This document shows positions 38,923 through 46,802 of a stretch of 64,000 nt of DNA, piece after piece. The stretch is from the NCBI RefSeq assembly GCF_001544915.2, contig NZ_FCOE02000002.1:472459-536458 (forward strand). Reading direction: 5' to 3'. Position 1 is the stretch's first letter. The number at the start of each line of letters is the position of its first letter. The translations under genes and the position numbers were made by a program. The notes under the pieces were generated by a model, which had not been told where the DNA came from, searched no databases, and was given only the letters and a program-made list of their open reading frames with translations. The stretch comes from Caballeronia pedi (GTDB lineage: Bacteria; Pseudomonadota; Gammaproteobacteria; Burkholderiales; Burkholderiaceae).

Positions 38923-39756
38923 ATGAAGATGCCGAACGACCAATACGCCGACTCACCGGTCATCGCGCTGCATTGCTCGGGCGCGGGCGCGAATCAATGG
39001 CGCCAGCTCGGCGAAACGCTCGATGACCTCGGCTCGGCAACAGCACGTTACACACTCATCGCTCCGGAACATTACGGGTGCGATAGCGTGGGCCCGTGGA
39101 GCGGCGAGCGCGCGTTCACGCTCGCGGATGAAGCGGCGCGCACGGTCGAGATCATCGATCGTCAGCGTGGCAAGGTGCATCTCGTCGGGCATTCGTACGG
39201 CGGCGGCGTCGCGTTGCGCGCGGCGCTGGAACGGCCGCACGGGGTCGCGAGCATCACGCTCTATGAACCGTCGGCGTTTCATCTGCTGAAGGGCATGGGC
39301 GCGCGTGGCGCGGCGGAATTCGCGGAGATTCTCGCGATCGCGGCGCGCACGGCGGAAGGCGTCGTCGCGGGCGATCTGCGTGGCGCGGCCAGCTCGTTCG
39401 TCGATTACTGGAGCGGGCAGGGCGCGTGGTCGGCGTTGCGGCCTTCCGTTCAAGCGATGCTCACGCGCTGGGTGCCGAAAGCGCCGCTCGATTTTCGCGC
39501 GCTGATTCACGAGCCCACGCCGGCGAGCGCGTATGCCGCCTTGCGCATTCCCACGCTCGTGATGCGCGGCGAGCATGCGCCCGCGCCGACACGCCTGATC
39601 GCCGAGACGCTGCCCGATCTGATGCCGGCGGCGAAGCTGATCGTCGTGCCCGAGGCGGGGCATATGGGGCCGCTCACGCACGCACCGGCGGTGAACGCGG
39701 CGATCGCGCGTCATATCGCGCAGTGCGATGCGCCCGCCGAACGTCTAGCCGAGTAG
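38923..39756 (+). CDS. Alpha/beta-fold hydrolase
   Basis: 277 residues. The nucleophile elbow is GHSYGGG, about residue 88; LHCSGAGANQWRQL is the oxyanion-side segment; PTLVMRGEHAPAPT and VVPEAGHMGPLTHA carry the expected acid and His. Substrate unknown; esters or thioesters are likely. It follows the DUF3563 gene by 25 bp and overlaps the convergent VC0807-like gene by 12 bp. Confidence 0.88.
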   Translation: MKMPNDQYADSPVIALHCSGAGANQWRQLGETLDDLGSATARYTLIAPEHYGCDSVGPWSGERAFTLADEAARTVEIIDRQRGKVHLVGHSYGGGVALRAALERPHGVASITLYEPSAFHLLKGMGARGAAEFAEILAIAARTAEGVVAGDLRGAASSFVDYWSGQGAWSALRPSVQAMLTRWVPKAPLDFRALIHEPTPASAYAALRIPTLVMRGEHAPAPTRLIAETLPDLMPAAKLIVVPEAGHMGPLTHAPAVNAAIARHIAQCDAPAERLAE

Positions 39757-40392
39757 CCCGTCGCGTGACGGCGCGCTCTTGCCCTGACGCTCGATGAGCC
39801 GCGCGCGAAACCAGAACGTCCACGCGAGCAGCCCGCCGTAGATCACATAGCTCACGACCGGTGACACGACGAGATAGCGCTCGACCGGCCAGGTCCACGC
39901 GAACCAGAAGCGCAGCACGGTTTCGAGCGACAGTCCCACGCCCCATACGAACGTCATGAGACGCAGCGATGCGCGCAGCATCGCGCTTTCGCTCCAGTAC
40001 GCCTCGAAGCGCTCGGCGCCGTTCTCCTGTTCGCGCGTGACGGTGGCGCGCGCGAGATAGAAGATGAGCGGACGTTTGAAAAAGAGCGAGACCAGAAACA
40101 CGATGCCCGTTGCGCCTGCGGCGAGCGATTCGCGCACGAGAAGAATGCGCGGGCTGCCGCCCATCGCGAGCATCACGATCGACAGCGCGATGCCGAACAG
40201 CACGAGCGCGGAGAGCGCATCGACGCGACGCGAGCGCGCGAATTCGACGATGCTCCACGCGAGCGGCGGCGCGGCCGACGCATAGAGCGCGCCGACATCG
40301 CCCCAATACGGCAACGCCAGGCGATACGCCAGCCACGGCAGCAGCAGATTGGCGGCGAGTTCGAGCACGAGACCGGGCTTGATCTTTTTCAT
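39745..40392 (-). CDS. VC0807-like integral membrane protein
   Basis: 215 residues from the ATG at 40392; the frame is open upstream to 40764 but that part is low-complexity shadow. Several membrane segments (LVLELAANLLLPWLAYRLAL, GATGIVFLVSLFFKRPLIFYL). The layout resembles the VC0807 family, once confused with septation protein A. Function is unknown. It is convergent with the hydrolase gene. Confidence 0.75.
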   Translation of the reverse strand: MKKIKPGLVLELAANLLLPWLAYRLALPYWGDVGALYASAAPPLAWSIVEFARSRRVDALSALVLFGIALSIVMLAMGGSPRILLVRESLAAGATGIVFLVSLFFKRPLIFYLARATVTREQENGAERFEAYWSESAMLRASLRLMTFVWGVGLSLETVLRFWFAWTWPVERYLVVSPVVSYVIYGGLLAWTFWFRARLIERQGKSAPSRDGLLG

Positions 40393-40537
40393 CGACTCAA
40401 AAGTGTGCGCGTGGGCGCCTGGGCCATGAGCCAAGTATAAAAGATCGGACGTGCGTGAATGTACGCACGCGCGCGGTAGATCGGCGGGTAGTCGCGCGCC
40501 GCCCGGTCCGGGCGGGCGGCGGCGTGAAGCGAGGCGC

Positions 40538-40855
40538 TTACTTCTTCGGCGCTGTGGCTGTGGCGGCGGCCGCGCCGTTACGCGCGGCGTTCGCGTTGTT
40601 CGCAGCGTTGGCGGTGTTCGGGTTATAGGCCGGATTTGCGTTGTAGCTCGGATTGGCCGTGTTCGCGTTCGGGGTGTTCGAATAGTTGTTCGCAGGCTTC
40701 GGCTGAAGCGTCTGATTGATGACGCCCATCTGTCCCATCTTCTTGGCGGCCTGACTGTCCGCACTGGCTGCCGTGGCGAAGCACATGCCGGCCACGCCGG
40801 CGATCAACGCAATATGCATGGCGCGACGGTGCGCGCGATTGCGGCTCTTCTTCAT
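40538..40855 (-). CDS. Exported low-complexity Asn/Ala-rich protein
   Basis: 105 residues. Signal peptide to about residue 32 (ends TAASADS), then a short globular-looking part (KKMGQMGVINQTLQPKPANN) and a C-terminal low-complexity stretch of Asn, Ala, Pro, Tyr and Thr with repeated NxANP units. I do not recognise the family. The sequence suggests a disordered, perhaps cell-surface or periplasmic, protein. Length changes by slippage in the repeat are conceivable. Confidence 0.65.
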   Translation of the reverse strand: MKKSRNRAHRRAMHIALIAGVAGMCFATAASADSQAAKKMGQMGVINQTLQPKPANNYSNTPNANTANPSYNANPAYNPNTANAANNANAARNGAAAATATAPKK

Positions 40856-40997
40856 GACGGCCTCCTTGGCTCATGCTTGCCGTGCGGATGCACAGCCAGC
40901 GTCTTCATTGTGTGCAAGGACGATGCCCGAAAACAGGAGGGTTTTGCCTAAGTGCATTCGATACGAATTGCGACGCTTTACCGCAGGCGTATTTGAT

Positions 40998-41012
40998 ATT
41001 TGTCTAACAAAT
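40998..41012. promoter_or_regulatory. Palindrome upstream of the ydcH/ppk2 genes
   Basis: ATTTGT and ACAAAT are perfectly complementary over a 3-nt centre, 64 bp upstream of the YdcH start. It could be an operator for a dimeric repressor. Confidence 0.3.
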
Positions 41013-41076
41013 GGGCTGATCCGCTAGGTAGTATGTACTTCGAAACACTCGAAACGTACCACCGGAGGGTCACCGC

Positions 41077-41298
41077 ATGTTTCCTGAATATCGCGATCTC
41101 ATCTCGCGCCTGAAAACCGAGGATGCTCATTTCTCGCGTCTCTTCGAGCGTCACAACGAACTCGATCATCAGATCAACAACATGGAAACGGGCGTCACGC
41201 CCGCCGATTCGTTCGCCATCGAATCGCTGAAGAAGGAAAAGCTGCTGCTGAAAGACAAGATGTACGCCGTGTTGAGAAAGGCGCAGGAAGCCGCCTGA
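41077..41298 (+). CDS. YdcH family (DUF465) protein
   Basis: 73 residues with a strong GGAGGG ribosome site. The sequence is almost all helix, with FERHNELDHQINNME and EIESLKKEKLLLKDKM-like segments characteristic of YdcH/DUF465, a short coiled-coil family of unknown function. It is followed 51 bp later by ppk2 on the same strand, so the two are probably co-transcribed. Confidence 0.88.
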   Translation: MFPEYRDLISRLKTEDAHFSRLFERHNELDHQINNMETGVTPADSFAIESLKKEKLLLKDKMYAVLRKAQEAA

Positions 41299-41349
41299 GA
41301 GACGCGAGAGACAGAGACACCGAAACAGCAACGAGAGGAAGAAATACAG

Positions 41350-42405
41350 GTGATATCGCCAGACAAGGCTGAAGCGCTGCCGGCTTGCATCGAAGAGGAC
41401 GAAACGGACCGCGCGGTCGAAGCGGCGCATGGCCTGCTGACGAACGGCCTCGACCACATACTCCAGCAGTTCGGATCACAGGAGCGCGGAGAGACGGAAT
41501 CGCTCGTCGATACCGTGCGAACGCTGATCGGCGGTATGTCGCCCGATGAGATCTCCACGTTGCGCGCCCATCTTTTCGATGGCGACACGGTGCTGCGAAC
41601 CGCCAACGGCTCGACCGATCCCGACGACGAACTGTCGCCATCGTGGCGTGAAGGCGGCTATCCGTATCGGCATCTGATGTCGCGGCGCGCGTACGAGAAG
41701 CAAAAGTATCGTCTGCAGGTCGAGTTGTTGAAGTTGCAGGCGTGGGTGCGCGACACGGGCCAGCGCGTCGTGATCCTGTTCGAAGGGCGCGACGCGGCAG
41801 GCAAGGGCGGCGCGATCAAACGCTTCATGGAGCATCTGAATCCACGCGGCGCGCGCGTGGTCGCACTGGAAAAGCCGTCCGAGCGCGAGCGGGGGCAATG
41901 GTATTTCCAGCGCTATGTGGAGCATTTGCCGACGGCCGGCGAGATCGTTCTTTTCGACCGCTCGTGGTACAACCGCGCTGGCGTGGAGCGCGTGATGGGT
42001 TTCTGCACGCCGCGCGAGTACGACGAATTCATGCAGCAGGTTCCCGCGCTCGAGCGTCATCTTTCGCAAAGCGGCACGCACGTCATCAAGCTATGGTTTT
42101 CCGTGAGCCGCGCAGAGCAGCGGCGGCGCTTCAAGGAGCGCGAGATTCATCCGCTCAAGCAGTGGAAGCTGAGCCCGGTCGATCTCGCATCGCTCGACAA
42201 GTGGGACGCCTACACCGAAGCCAAGGAAACGATGTTCGCGCACACCGATAGCGCCGACACGCCCTGGAGCGTGGTGCGCTCCGATTGCAAGAAACGCGCG
42301 CGCCTCAATGCGATGCGCTACGTGCTGCACCGGTTGCCGTACGCGAATCGCGATCTCAAGGCAATCGGCGCGGTCGATCCCTTCATCGTCGGGCGGCCCT
42401 TTTAG
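41350..42405 (+). CDS. ppk2: Polyphosphate kinase 2 family
   Basis: 351 residues from a GTG at 41350 with AGAGGAAGA upstream. N-terminal about 100 residues are variable and polar, then the PPK2 core: Walker A GRDAAGKGG (146-154), lid EKPSERERGQWYFQRY, Walker B LFDRSWYNRAGVE and WKLSP...KWDAY. This class I enzyme transfers phosphate between polyphosphate and nucleoside diphosphates, keeping NTP pools during energy stress. The 3' end overlaps the convergent LysR gene by 4 bp. Confidence 0.95.
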   Translation: MISPDKAEALPACIEEDETDRAVEAAHGLLTNGLDHILQQFGSQERGETESLVDTVRTLIGGMSPDEISTLRAHLFDGDTVLRTANGSTDPDDELSPSWREGGYPYRHLMSRRAYEKQKYRLQVELLKLQAWVRDTGQRVVILFEGRDAAGKGGAIKRFMEHLNPRGARVVALEKPSERERGQWYFQRYVEHLPTAGEIVLFDRSWYNRAGVERVMGFCTPREYDEFMQQVPALERHLSQSGTHVIKLWFSVSRAEQRRRFKEREIHPLKQWKLSPVDLASLDKWDAYTEAKETMFAHTDSADTPWSVVRSDCKKRARLNAMRYVLHRLPYANRDLKAIGAVDPFIVGRPF

Positions 42406-43292
42406 TTCGGGCGGGCGTCGGTCATCAAGGTCTGCGCGAGCAGGCGCGCGTGCGGCGTGAGGGCGTCGAAGTCGCGGGCGCACAGGTGCAGGCGGCGCGT
42501 TGCCCAAGGTTCCGAGAGCGGCACGATCGAGAGCGCAGGGCGCTCCAGCATGCGCGCCGACGCCTCTGACAAGATCGCGAGTCCGATGCCCGCCTCGACG
42601 AGCATGCCGATGTTGTCGATGCTGCGCATACGGATGCGATAGCTCATCTGTTTGCCGAGCCGCGACGCGCGCTCGGCCAGATGCATTTCGAGCGCGGCAT
42701 CCGATAACCCGACGAACGCCTCGCCGACGATCTCCGAGAACGCCACCGCGCGTTCCCCCGCCAGGCGGTGCGCGCCGTTCGCCACGACCACCAGCTGATC
42801 CTGTGCGAGCAGATGGGTCTGAAGCCGCCCCAGGTCCGCCGTATCCGAAACGATGCCGAGTTCCGCGCGGCCTTCCGCGATCGCCTGCACGATCTCGACG
42901 CTCGGACGTTCGTCGAGATCGATCGAAAGATCGGCGTGGATCGCGAGAAATTCGGTGAGCCGCGGCGGCAGGAAGGCGGCTAGCGCCGCCGTGTTCGACA
43001 TCATCCGGATTCGGCCTTTGAGCCCGGTCGCGAACGAGCGCAACTCGCCTCGCATCTGCTCGACCTGCCCGAGGATCGCGCGCGCGTGGCGCACGAAGGC
43101 GTCGCCTGCCGCAGTGGCCTGCACGCCGCGCCGATTGCGCTCCAGTAACGGCGCGCCGAGCGCGGCTTCCATGCCCGCGATGCGCTCGCTCGCCGAGGCC
43201 AGCGCGAGATGCATGGCCTGCGCGCCGGCCGTGATACTGCCGCGCTCCACGACGGTCAGGAAAAGCCGCATGTCGGTCAGGTCGAAGCGCAT
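42402..43292 (-). CDS. LysR family transcriptional regulator
   Basis: 296 residues from the ATG at 43292, where the usual LysR N-terminus (MRFDLTDMRLFLTVVERGS) starts; the frame is open to 43376. The HTH continues with AGAQAMHLALASASERIAGME. It is divergent from the TauE-type exporter gene with an inverted repeat in the 82-bp gap, so it probably controls that exporter. Effector unknown. Confidence 0.92.
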   Translation of the reverse strand: MRFDLTDMRLFLTVVERGSITAGAQAMHLALASASERIAGMEAALGAPLLERNRRGVQATAAGDAFVRHARAILGQVEQMRGELRSFATGLKGRIRMMSNTAALAAFLPPRLTEFLAIHADLSIDLDERPSVEIVQAIAEGRAELGIVSDTADLGRLQTHLLAQDQLVVVANGAHRLAGERAVAFSEIVGEAFVGLSDAALEMHLAERASRLGKQMSYRIRMRSIDNIGMLVEAGIGLAILSEASARMLERPALSIVPLSEPWATRRLHLCARDFDALTPHARLLAQTLMTDARPN

Positions 43293-43300
43293 GCTGCATC

Positions 43301-43317
43301 CTTCGGTTTTGCCGAAG
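43301..43317. promoter_or_regulatory. Inverted repeat in the LysR/TauE divergent promoter
   Basis: CTTCGG (43301-43306) and CCGAAG (43312-43317) are perfectly complementary over 5 nt, 8 bp upstream of the LysR start codon. It is an operator candidate for autoregulation and control of the divergent exporter gene, or a leader hairpin. Confidence 0.35.
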
Positions 43318-43374
43318 CCTCGCATTGGAAATGCCAGATTGTAAGCGGCGGGCGGCGTCGTTAGCATCTGTCGC

Positions 43375-44142
43375 ATGCAACCCTTTATTCTCGTTATCGG
43401 CGCGGGTTTTCTTGCGGGCGCGATGAATGCGCTCGCGGGCGGCGGCTCGTTCGTGAGCCTGCCCGCGATGATCGCCGCCGGCTTGCCACCGGTTCAGGCG
43501 AACGCATCCAGTACCGTCGCACTGTTTCCGGGCGGCGTGGTGAGCGCGTGGGCCTATCGCGACGGCCTCGGTCCGGTCGGCTCTGTGTCGATGCGCAAGA
43601 TGCTCGTCATGACGCTCATCGGCGGTTTCGTCGGCGCGGCGCTTTTGCTGTCGACGTCGTCGAAAACATTTTCTTTCGTGTTGCCGTGGCTCCTGCTATG
43701 CGCGAGCCTGACGCTCGCGTTCGGCCGCAAGCTCGGCGAGGCGCTGCGGCGACGCTGGCATATCGGCGCGGCGGCGGTGCTGTCGATCCAGTTCGCGCTC
43801 GGCGTGTATGGCGGCTACTTCGGCGGCGCGGTCGGCATCATGATGATGGCGGTGTGGGGCCTGCTCGATTCGCGCGACCTGAAGAGCCTCAACGCGCCGC
43901 GCACGTTGCTCGTAAGCGCGGCCAACTCCGTCGCGGTATTGACCTTCGCGGCGGCGCAGGCGGTGCGCTGGCCGGAGACGATCGCAATGCTGCTCGCGGC
44001 GATCGCGGGCGGCTATGGCGGCGCGCAGCTCGGCCGGCGCGCGCCGGCGCACTGGATTCGCGCGGGCACGTTGCTCGTGAGCGCCGGCATCACCATCGCG
44101 TTCTTTGCGAAGACCTACGGACCGATGCTGTCGAACCGATGA
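43375..44142 (+). CDS. TauE/SafE family sulfite/anion exporter
   Basis: 255 residues, about eight membrane segments in two repeats. The family motifs GAGFLAGAMNALAGGGSFVSLP near the start and FGGAVGIMMMAVWGL at mid-protein are present. Such proteins move sulfite, sulfoacetate or other anions across the inner membrane. The divergent LysR gene probably regulates it. No sulfonate catabolic gene is nearby. Confidence 0.92.
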   Translation: MQPFILVIGAGFLAGAMNALAGGGSFVSLPAMIAAGLPPVQANASSTVALFPGGVVSAWAYRDGLGPVGSVSMRKMLVMTLIGGFVGAALLLSTSSKTFSFVLPWLLLCASLTLAFGRKLGEALRRRWHIGAAAVLSIQFALGVYGGYFGGAVGIMMMAVWGLLDSRDLKSLNAPRTLLVSAANSVAVLTFAAAQAVRWPETIAMLLAAIAGGYGGAQLGRRAPAHWIRAGTLLVSAGITIAFFAKTYGPMLSNR

Positions 44143-44240
44143 TCGGCACCAGGGTCGCAGCAATGCGGCCGATTTCTGCCGAGTTGAATTTAAGCCAGGG
44201 GTTGGCCGTTTTATAGGTGAACAGACCCAAGGGGACCAAC

Positions 44241-44510
44241 ATGTTTCCCGCTTTGCTCGAAACCATCGGTGCGCTGTCGCTGCTCGTGAGCATCGCGGCG
44301 AAAATCGTGTTGCTGCGCGATCGGCACGAAGACAGCCCGGACGATGCGCTCAAAGCCGCGCCGCTCCGACGAGCCTGCGCCGCCTGTTTCCGGCGCAAGG
44401 CGGGAGACGGAGCCTGTCGCTCGCGCCATATGCGCCCGGTCCTCAGTGCGCGTTGCGTTCGAGTGGCGGCAGGCCGAGCGGCTTTTTCGCGGACTCGTAA
44501 GCACGGATGA
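44241..44510 (+). CDS. Possible small membrane protein, unknown
   Basis: 89 residues from the ATG at 44241, which has a good AAGGGGA ribosome site. The start MFPALLETIGALSLLVSIAA is one hydrophobic segment; the rest is Arg-, Ala- and Cys-rich and may be read in the wrong frame after about residue 45. The last 68 bp overlap the convergent gene at 44443. A frameshift, or a shorter real gene, is possible. Confidence 0.4.
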   Translation: MFPALLETIGALSLLVSIAAKIVLLRDRHEDSPDDALKAAPLRRACAACFRRKAGDGACRSRHMRPVLSARCVRVAAGRAAFSRTRKHG

Positions 44511-44946
44511 AGCGCGGATCGTCGTCGAGTTCGCGCGCCATCCACTTCGAAAGATCTTCGCCGCAGGCCGGATCGGCGATATCGCGGAAACACGGCGAAC
44601 TCGCGGGCATCATGGTCGCGGCCCAGTAAAAGCTGAAGAGCGCCTGCTTTTCGGCAGGCTCCATGGTGAGGGCGTGCGGATCGGTTCCGGAAAACCAGCG
44701 GTCTAGCCGGGTCGAAAGGGTCGCTTCGGTTTCGTGGCTGTCGTATGAAAAGACGTAGCCGCCGCCTGCCTGGGCCGTATGAAAGTCGTTCATCACGACT
44801 TCGCTGACGAAGCGCGCCGCTTTTGCATTGGCCGCAAACGATTGCGCGGGTGCATCCCATGCAAGGACGCAGAGCGCGACGAGCAATACCTTTGTTTTAT
44901 GCCGAACGAGCGTACGGCATTTTTTCCGATTGCTGGCCGAGTTCAC
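44443..44946 (-). CDS. Exported hypothetical protein
   Basis: 167 residues from a GTG at 44946. The N-terminus is a typical signal peptide (KTKVLLVALCVLAWDAPAQSFA). The mature part has two Cys (SSPCFRDIADPACGED) that could form a disulphide, and reads as a soluble, mostly helical protein. I do not recognise the family. No close functional neighbour. Confidence 0.7.
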   Translation of the reverse strand: MNSASNRKKCRTLVRHKTKVLLVALCVLAWDAPAQSFAANAKAARFVSEVVMNDFHTAQAGGGYVFSYDSHETEATLSTRLDRWFSGTDPHALTMEPAEKQALFSFYWAATMMPASSPCFRDIADPACGEDLSKWMARELDDDPRFIRAYESAKKPLGLPPLERNAH

Positions 44947-45105
44947 ACGAGAAAGAGGAAATAATTTCGCGTCGCCGCGAGGGATGCTGCCTTGAATACA
45001 GAATTCGAGATTCTACTGATTTATTCGAATCATCGGTAAGGAAGATAAAACGCCCGCAATCGGTGCATCTGAATAACGTTTTACTTTATCGCCCGCATCA
45101 AAGCA

Positions 45106-45127
45106 AAACGGCCCGTGAGGGCCGTTT
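45106..45127 (-). terminator. Rho-independent terminator of the cold-shock gene
   Basis: AAACGGCCC (45106-45114) and GGGCCGTTT (45119-45127) form a perfect stem with a 4-nt GTGA loop. On the leftward strand the stem ends in a run of Ts (TTTTGC). It is 28 bp after the cold-shock gene stop. Being symmetrical, it may also stop rightward transcripts. Confidence 0.85.
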
Positions 45128-45154
45128 CGTTGCCAGAGGCGAGTGCGCTGAAAC

Positions 45155-45358
45155 TTACAGCGGCTGGATCGTCGAAGCTTGCTTGCCCTTAGGGCCTTGC
45201 TTGACTTCGAAGCTCACCTTCTGATTCTCCTGGAGCGACTTGAAACCCTTGGACTGGATTTCGGAGAAATGTGCAAACAGGTCCTCACCGCCGTCGTCCG
45301 GCGTGATGAAACCAAAACCCTTTGCATCGTTGAACCACTTCACAGTACCTGTTGCCAT
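45155..45358 (-). CDS. Cold-shock protein, CspA family
   Basis: 67 residues, typical size. RNP1 KGFGFI and RNP2-like DLFAHF are intact; [21 protein letters not shown] is the family N-terminus. It binds single-stranded RNA/DNA and melts mRNA structure. A candidate sigma-70 promoter at 45422-45450 gives a leader of about 55 nt, and the terminator at 45106-45127 makes it a monocistronic unit. Confidence 0.96.
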   Translation of the reverse strand: MATGTVKWFNDAKGFGFITPDDGGEDLFAHFSEIQSKGFKSLQENQKVSFEVKQGPKGKQASTIQPL

Positions 45359-45421
45359 TTTTCCAAACCCTATTGAGACGGATTACGTTGTAGATGCGCA
45401 TCGATTGTCGAGCGGCATAGA

Positions 45422-45450
45422 GTTTTACCATGCCAGAACGCCGAGTTCAA
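45422..45450 (-). promoter_or_regulatory. Candidate sigma-70 promoter of the cold-shock gene
   Basis: On the leftward strand TTGAAC (at 45445-45450) is followed after 17 nt by TAAAAC (45422-45427). Both differ by one or two bases from consensus and the spacing is optimal. It lies 64 bp upstream of the start codon. Confidence 0.5.
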
Positions 45451-45604
45451 ATAAGCGTTTTTGCTAAGAGACGCGACATTTGAGTGTCACACTTGATTTT
45501 TCGGCAGGCTGCGCCGCCGCTTTGTCTTTTTGTCCGGACATTACTCACCTGCGCATTCGATTATCCTCGACCTTTCGGTCGGGCAAACGACAAGGCACGT
45601 AATC

Positions 45605-46393
45605 ATGGCACATACGCTTTCCAGCACTGCGCAACGCGTGGCGTCCGACTCCATCCGGCTCGACGCGCCGGAGATCGCCGAGGCACGCCGGGAGCTTGCC
45701 GCCTGCTTTCGGCTTGCGGCGCTGCGAGGCTTCGAAGAGGGCGTATGCAATCACTTTTCGGCGGTCGTGCCGGGCCGCGACGACTTGTTCTTCGTGAACC
45801 CGTACGGCTATGCCTTCAGCGAGATCACGGCGTCGCGCCTGCTGATCTGCGATTTCGACGGCAATGTCGTCGACGGCGAGGGCGAGCCCGAAGCGACCGC
45901 CTTTTATATTCACGCGCGTCTGCACAAGCTGATGCCGCGCGTGAAGGCGGCGTTCCATACGCATATGCCGAACGCGACTGCGCTGTGCCTGCTCGAAGGG
46001 CCGCCGCTGTTGTGGCTCGGGCAGACGTCGTTGAAATTTTATGGCCGCACGGCGGTCGATGAGGACTACAACGGCCTCGCGCTCGATGATGCAGAAGGCG
46101 ACCGTATCGCCAGCGCGATGGGCGACGCCGATATCCTGCTTCTCAAGAATCACGGCGTCATGGTTGCGGGTGCGACTATCGCGCAAGCGTGGGACGACCT
46201 CTACTATCTGGAGCGCGCGGCCGAAGTGCAGTTGCGCGCGATGAGCGCGAACCGGCCGCTCAAGGCAGTGCCGCACGAGATTGCGCAGCGTGCTTACGAG
46301 CAGATGCGTGAGGGGGATGCACAGAGCGCGAGGGCGCATCTCGCGAGCGGGATGCGGCAGTTGCGGGCAAGGGGGATTGATTTCGAGGGGTGA
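45605..46393 (+). CDS. Class II aldolase/adducin family protein
   Basis: 262 residues from the ATG at 45605; the frame is open to 45530. Features of class II aldolases: NHFSAVVPGRDD, FVNPYGYAF, zinc-binding HTHMPNA, and LLLKNHGVMV. Members cleave fuculose- or ribulose-phosphates or decarboxylate hydroxy-acids. A small hairpin (CGACC/GGTCG at 45568-45581) sits in the leader. No sugar kinase or isomerase is adjacent, so the substrate is unknown. It is divergent from the cold-shock gene. Confidence 0.88.
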   Translation: MAHTLSSTAQRVASDSIRLDAPEIAEARRELAACFRLAALRGFEEGVCNHFSAVVPGRDDLFFVNPYGYAFSEITASRLLICDFDGNVVDGEGEPEATAFYIHARLHKLMPRVKAAFHTHMPNATALCLLEGPPLLWLGQTSLKFYGRTAVDEDYNGLALDDAEGDRIASAMGDADILLLKNHGVMVAGATIAQAWDDLYYLERAAEVQLRAMSANRPLKAVPHEIAQRAYEQMREGDAQSARAHLASGMRQLRARGIDFEG

Positions 46394-46419
46394 GTGCGGG
46401 GGGGCGAAGTGCGCCGTTG

Positions 46420-46754
46420 TCAGATCACGTCATTCGAATCACTCGATACCTTTCGCAATGTGTCGGTATCCCATACGACCTCCACGTAGCCCTGTTTTTT
46501 CAGCAGCCAGTTGGTGACGAAAAAAGCGGACCTCTGAAGCCCTCCATTTCGAAGTATCGCTGGAACAGATAGTCTCCGGGATTGACATTGAAACGCTCGC
46601 AGAAGGCAACCATGAAGCCGTCCGCGCCATCGCTGGTAACGCCGTAGTCGTTCTCGATCTCGTCAGCGGGTGCAACGAGTCTTTTTTGCCAAAGACCGAT
46701 GTGTTCCCGTAGGAATTTTTCAAGTTCACCCGAGACTGCCGGTTGTTGCGTCAT
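46420..46754 (-). pseudogene. DUF1493 family gene with a homopolymer frameshift
   Basis: The leftward frame from 46754 gives 84 residues that match the N-terminal part of DUF1493 (GELEKFLREHIGLWQKR ... DDYGVTSDGADGFM-like ... FQRYFEMEGFRGPL) and stops early. In the next frame, right after a run of six Ts (46520-46525 as As on the plus strand), the protein continues as FFVTNWLLKKQGYVEVVWDT and on to a stop at 46420, as the family expects. One extra T would give an intact protein of 111 residues. So this is either a real single-base loss, a slippage-switchable gene, or a sequencing error. Confidence 0.7.
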
Positions 46755-46802
46755 TGATTCTGTCCTCGGATTTCACGATTCGTAATTCGAGTTATCCTAA
46801 TC

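Noticed and set aside
38384..38956. 190-residue - strand frame
   Set aside because: Lies over the DUF3563 gene and its promoter; Ser/Arg-rich with no domain.
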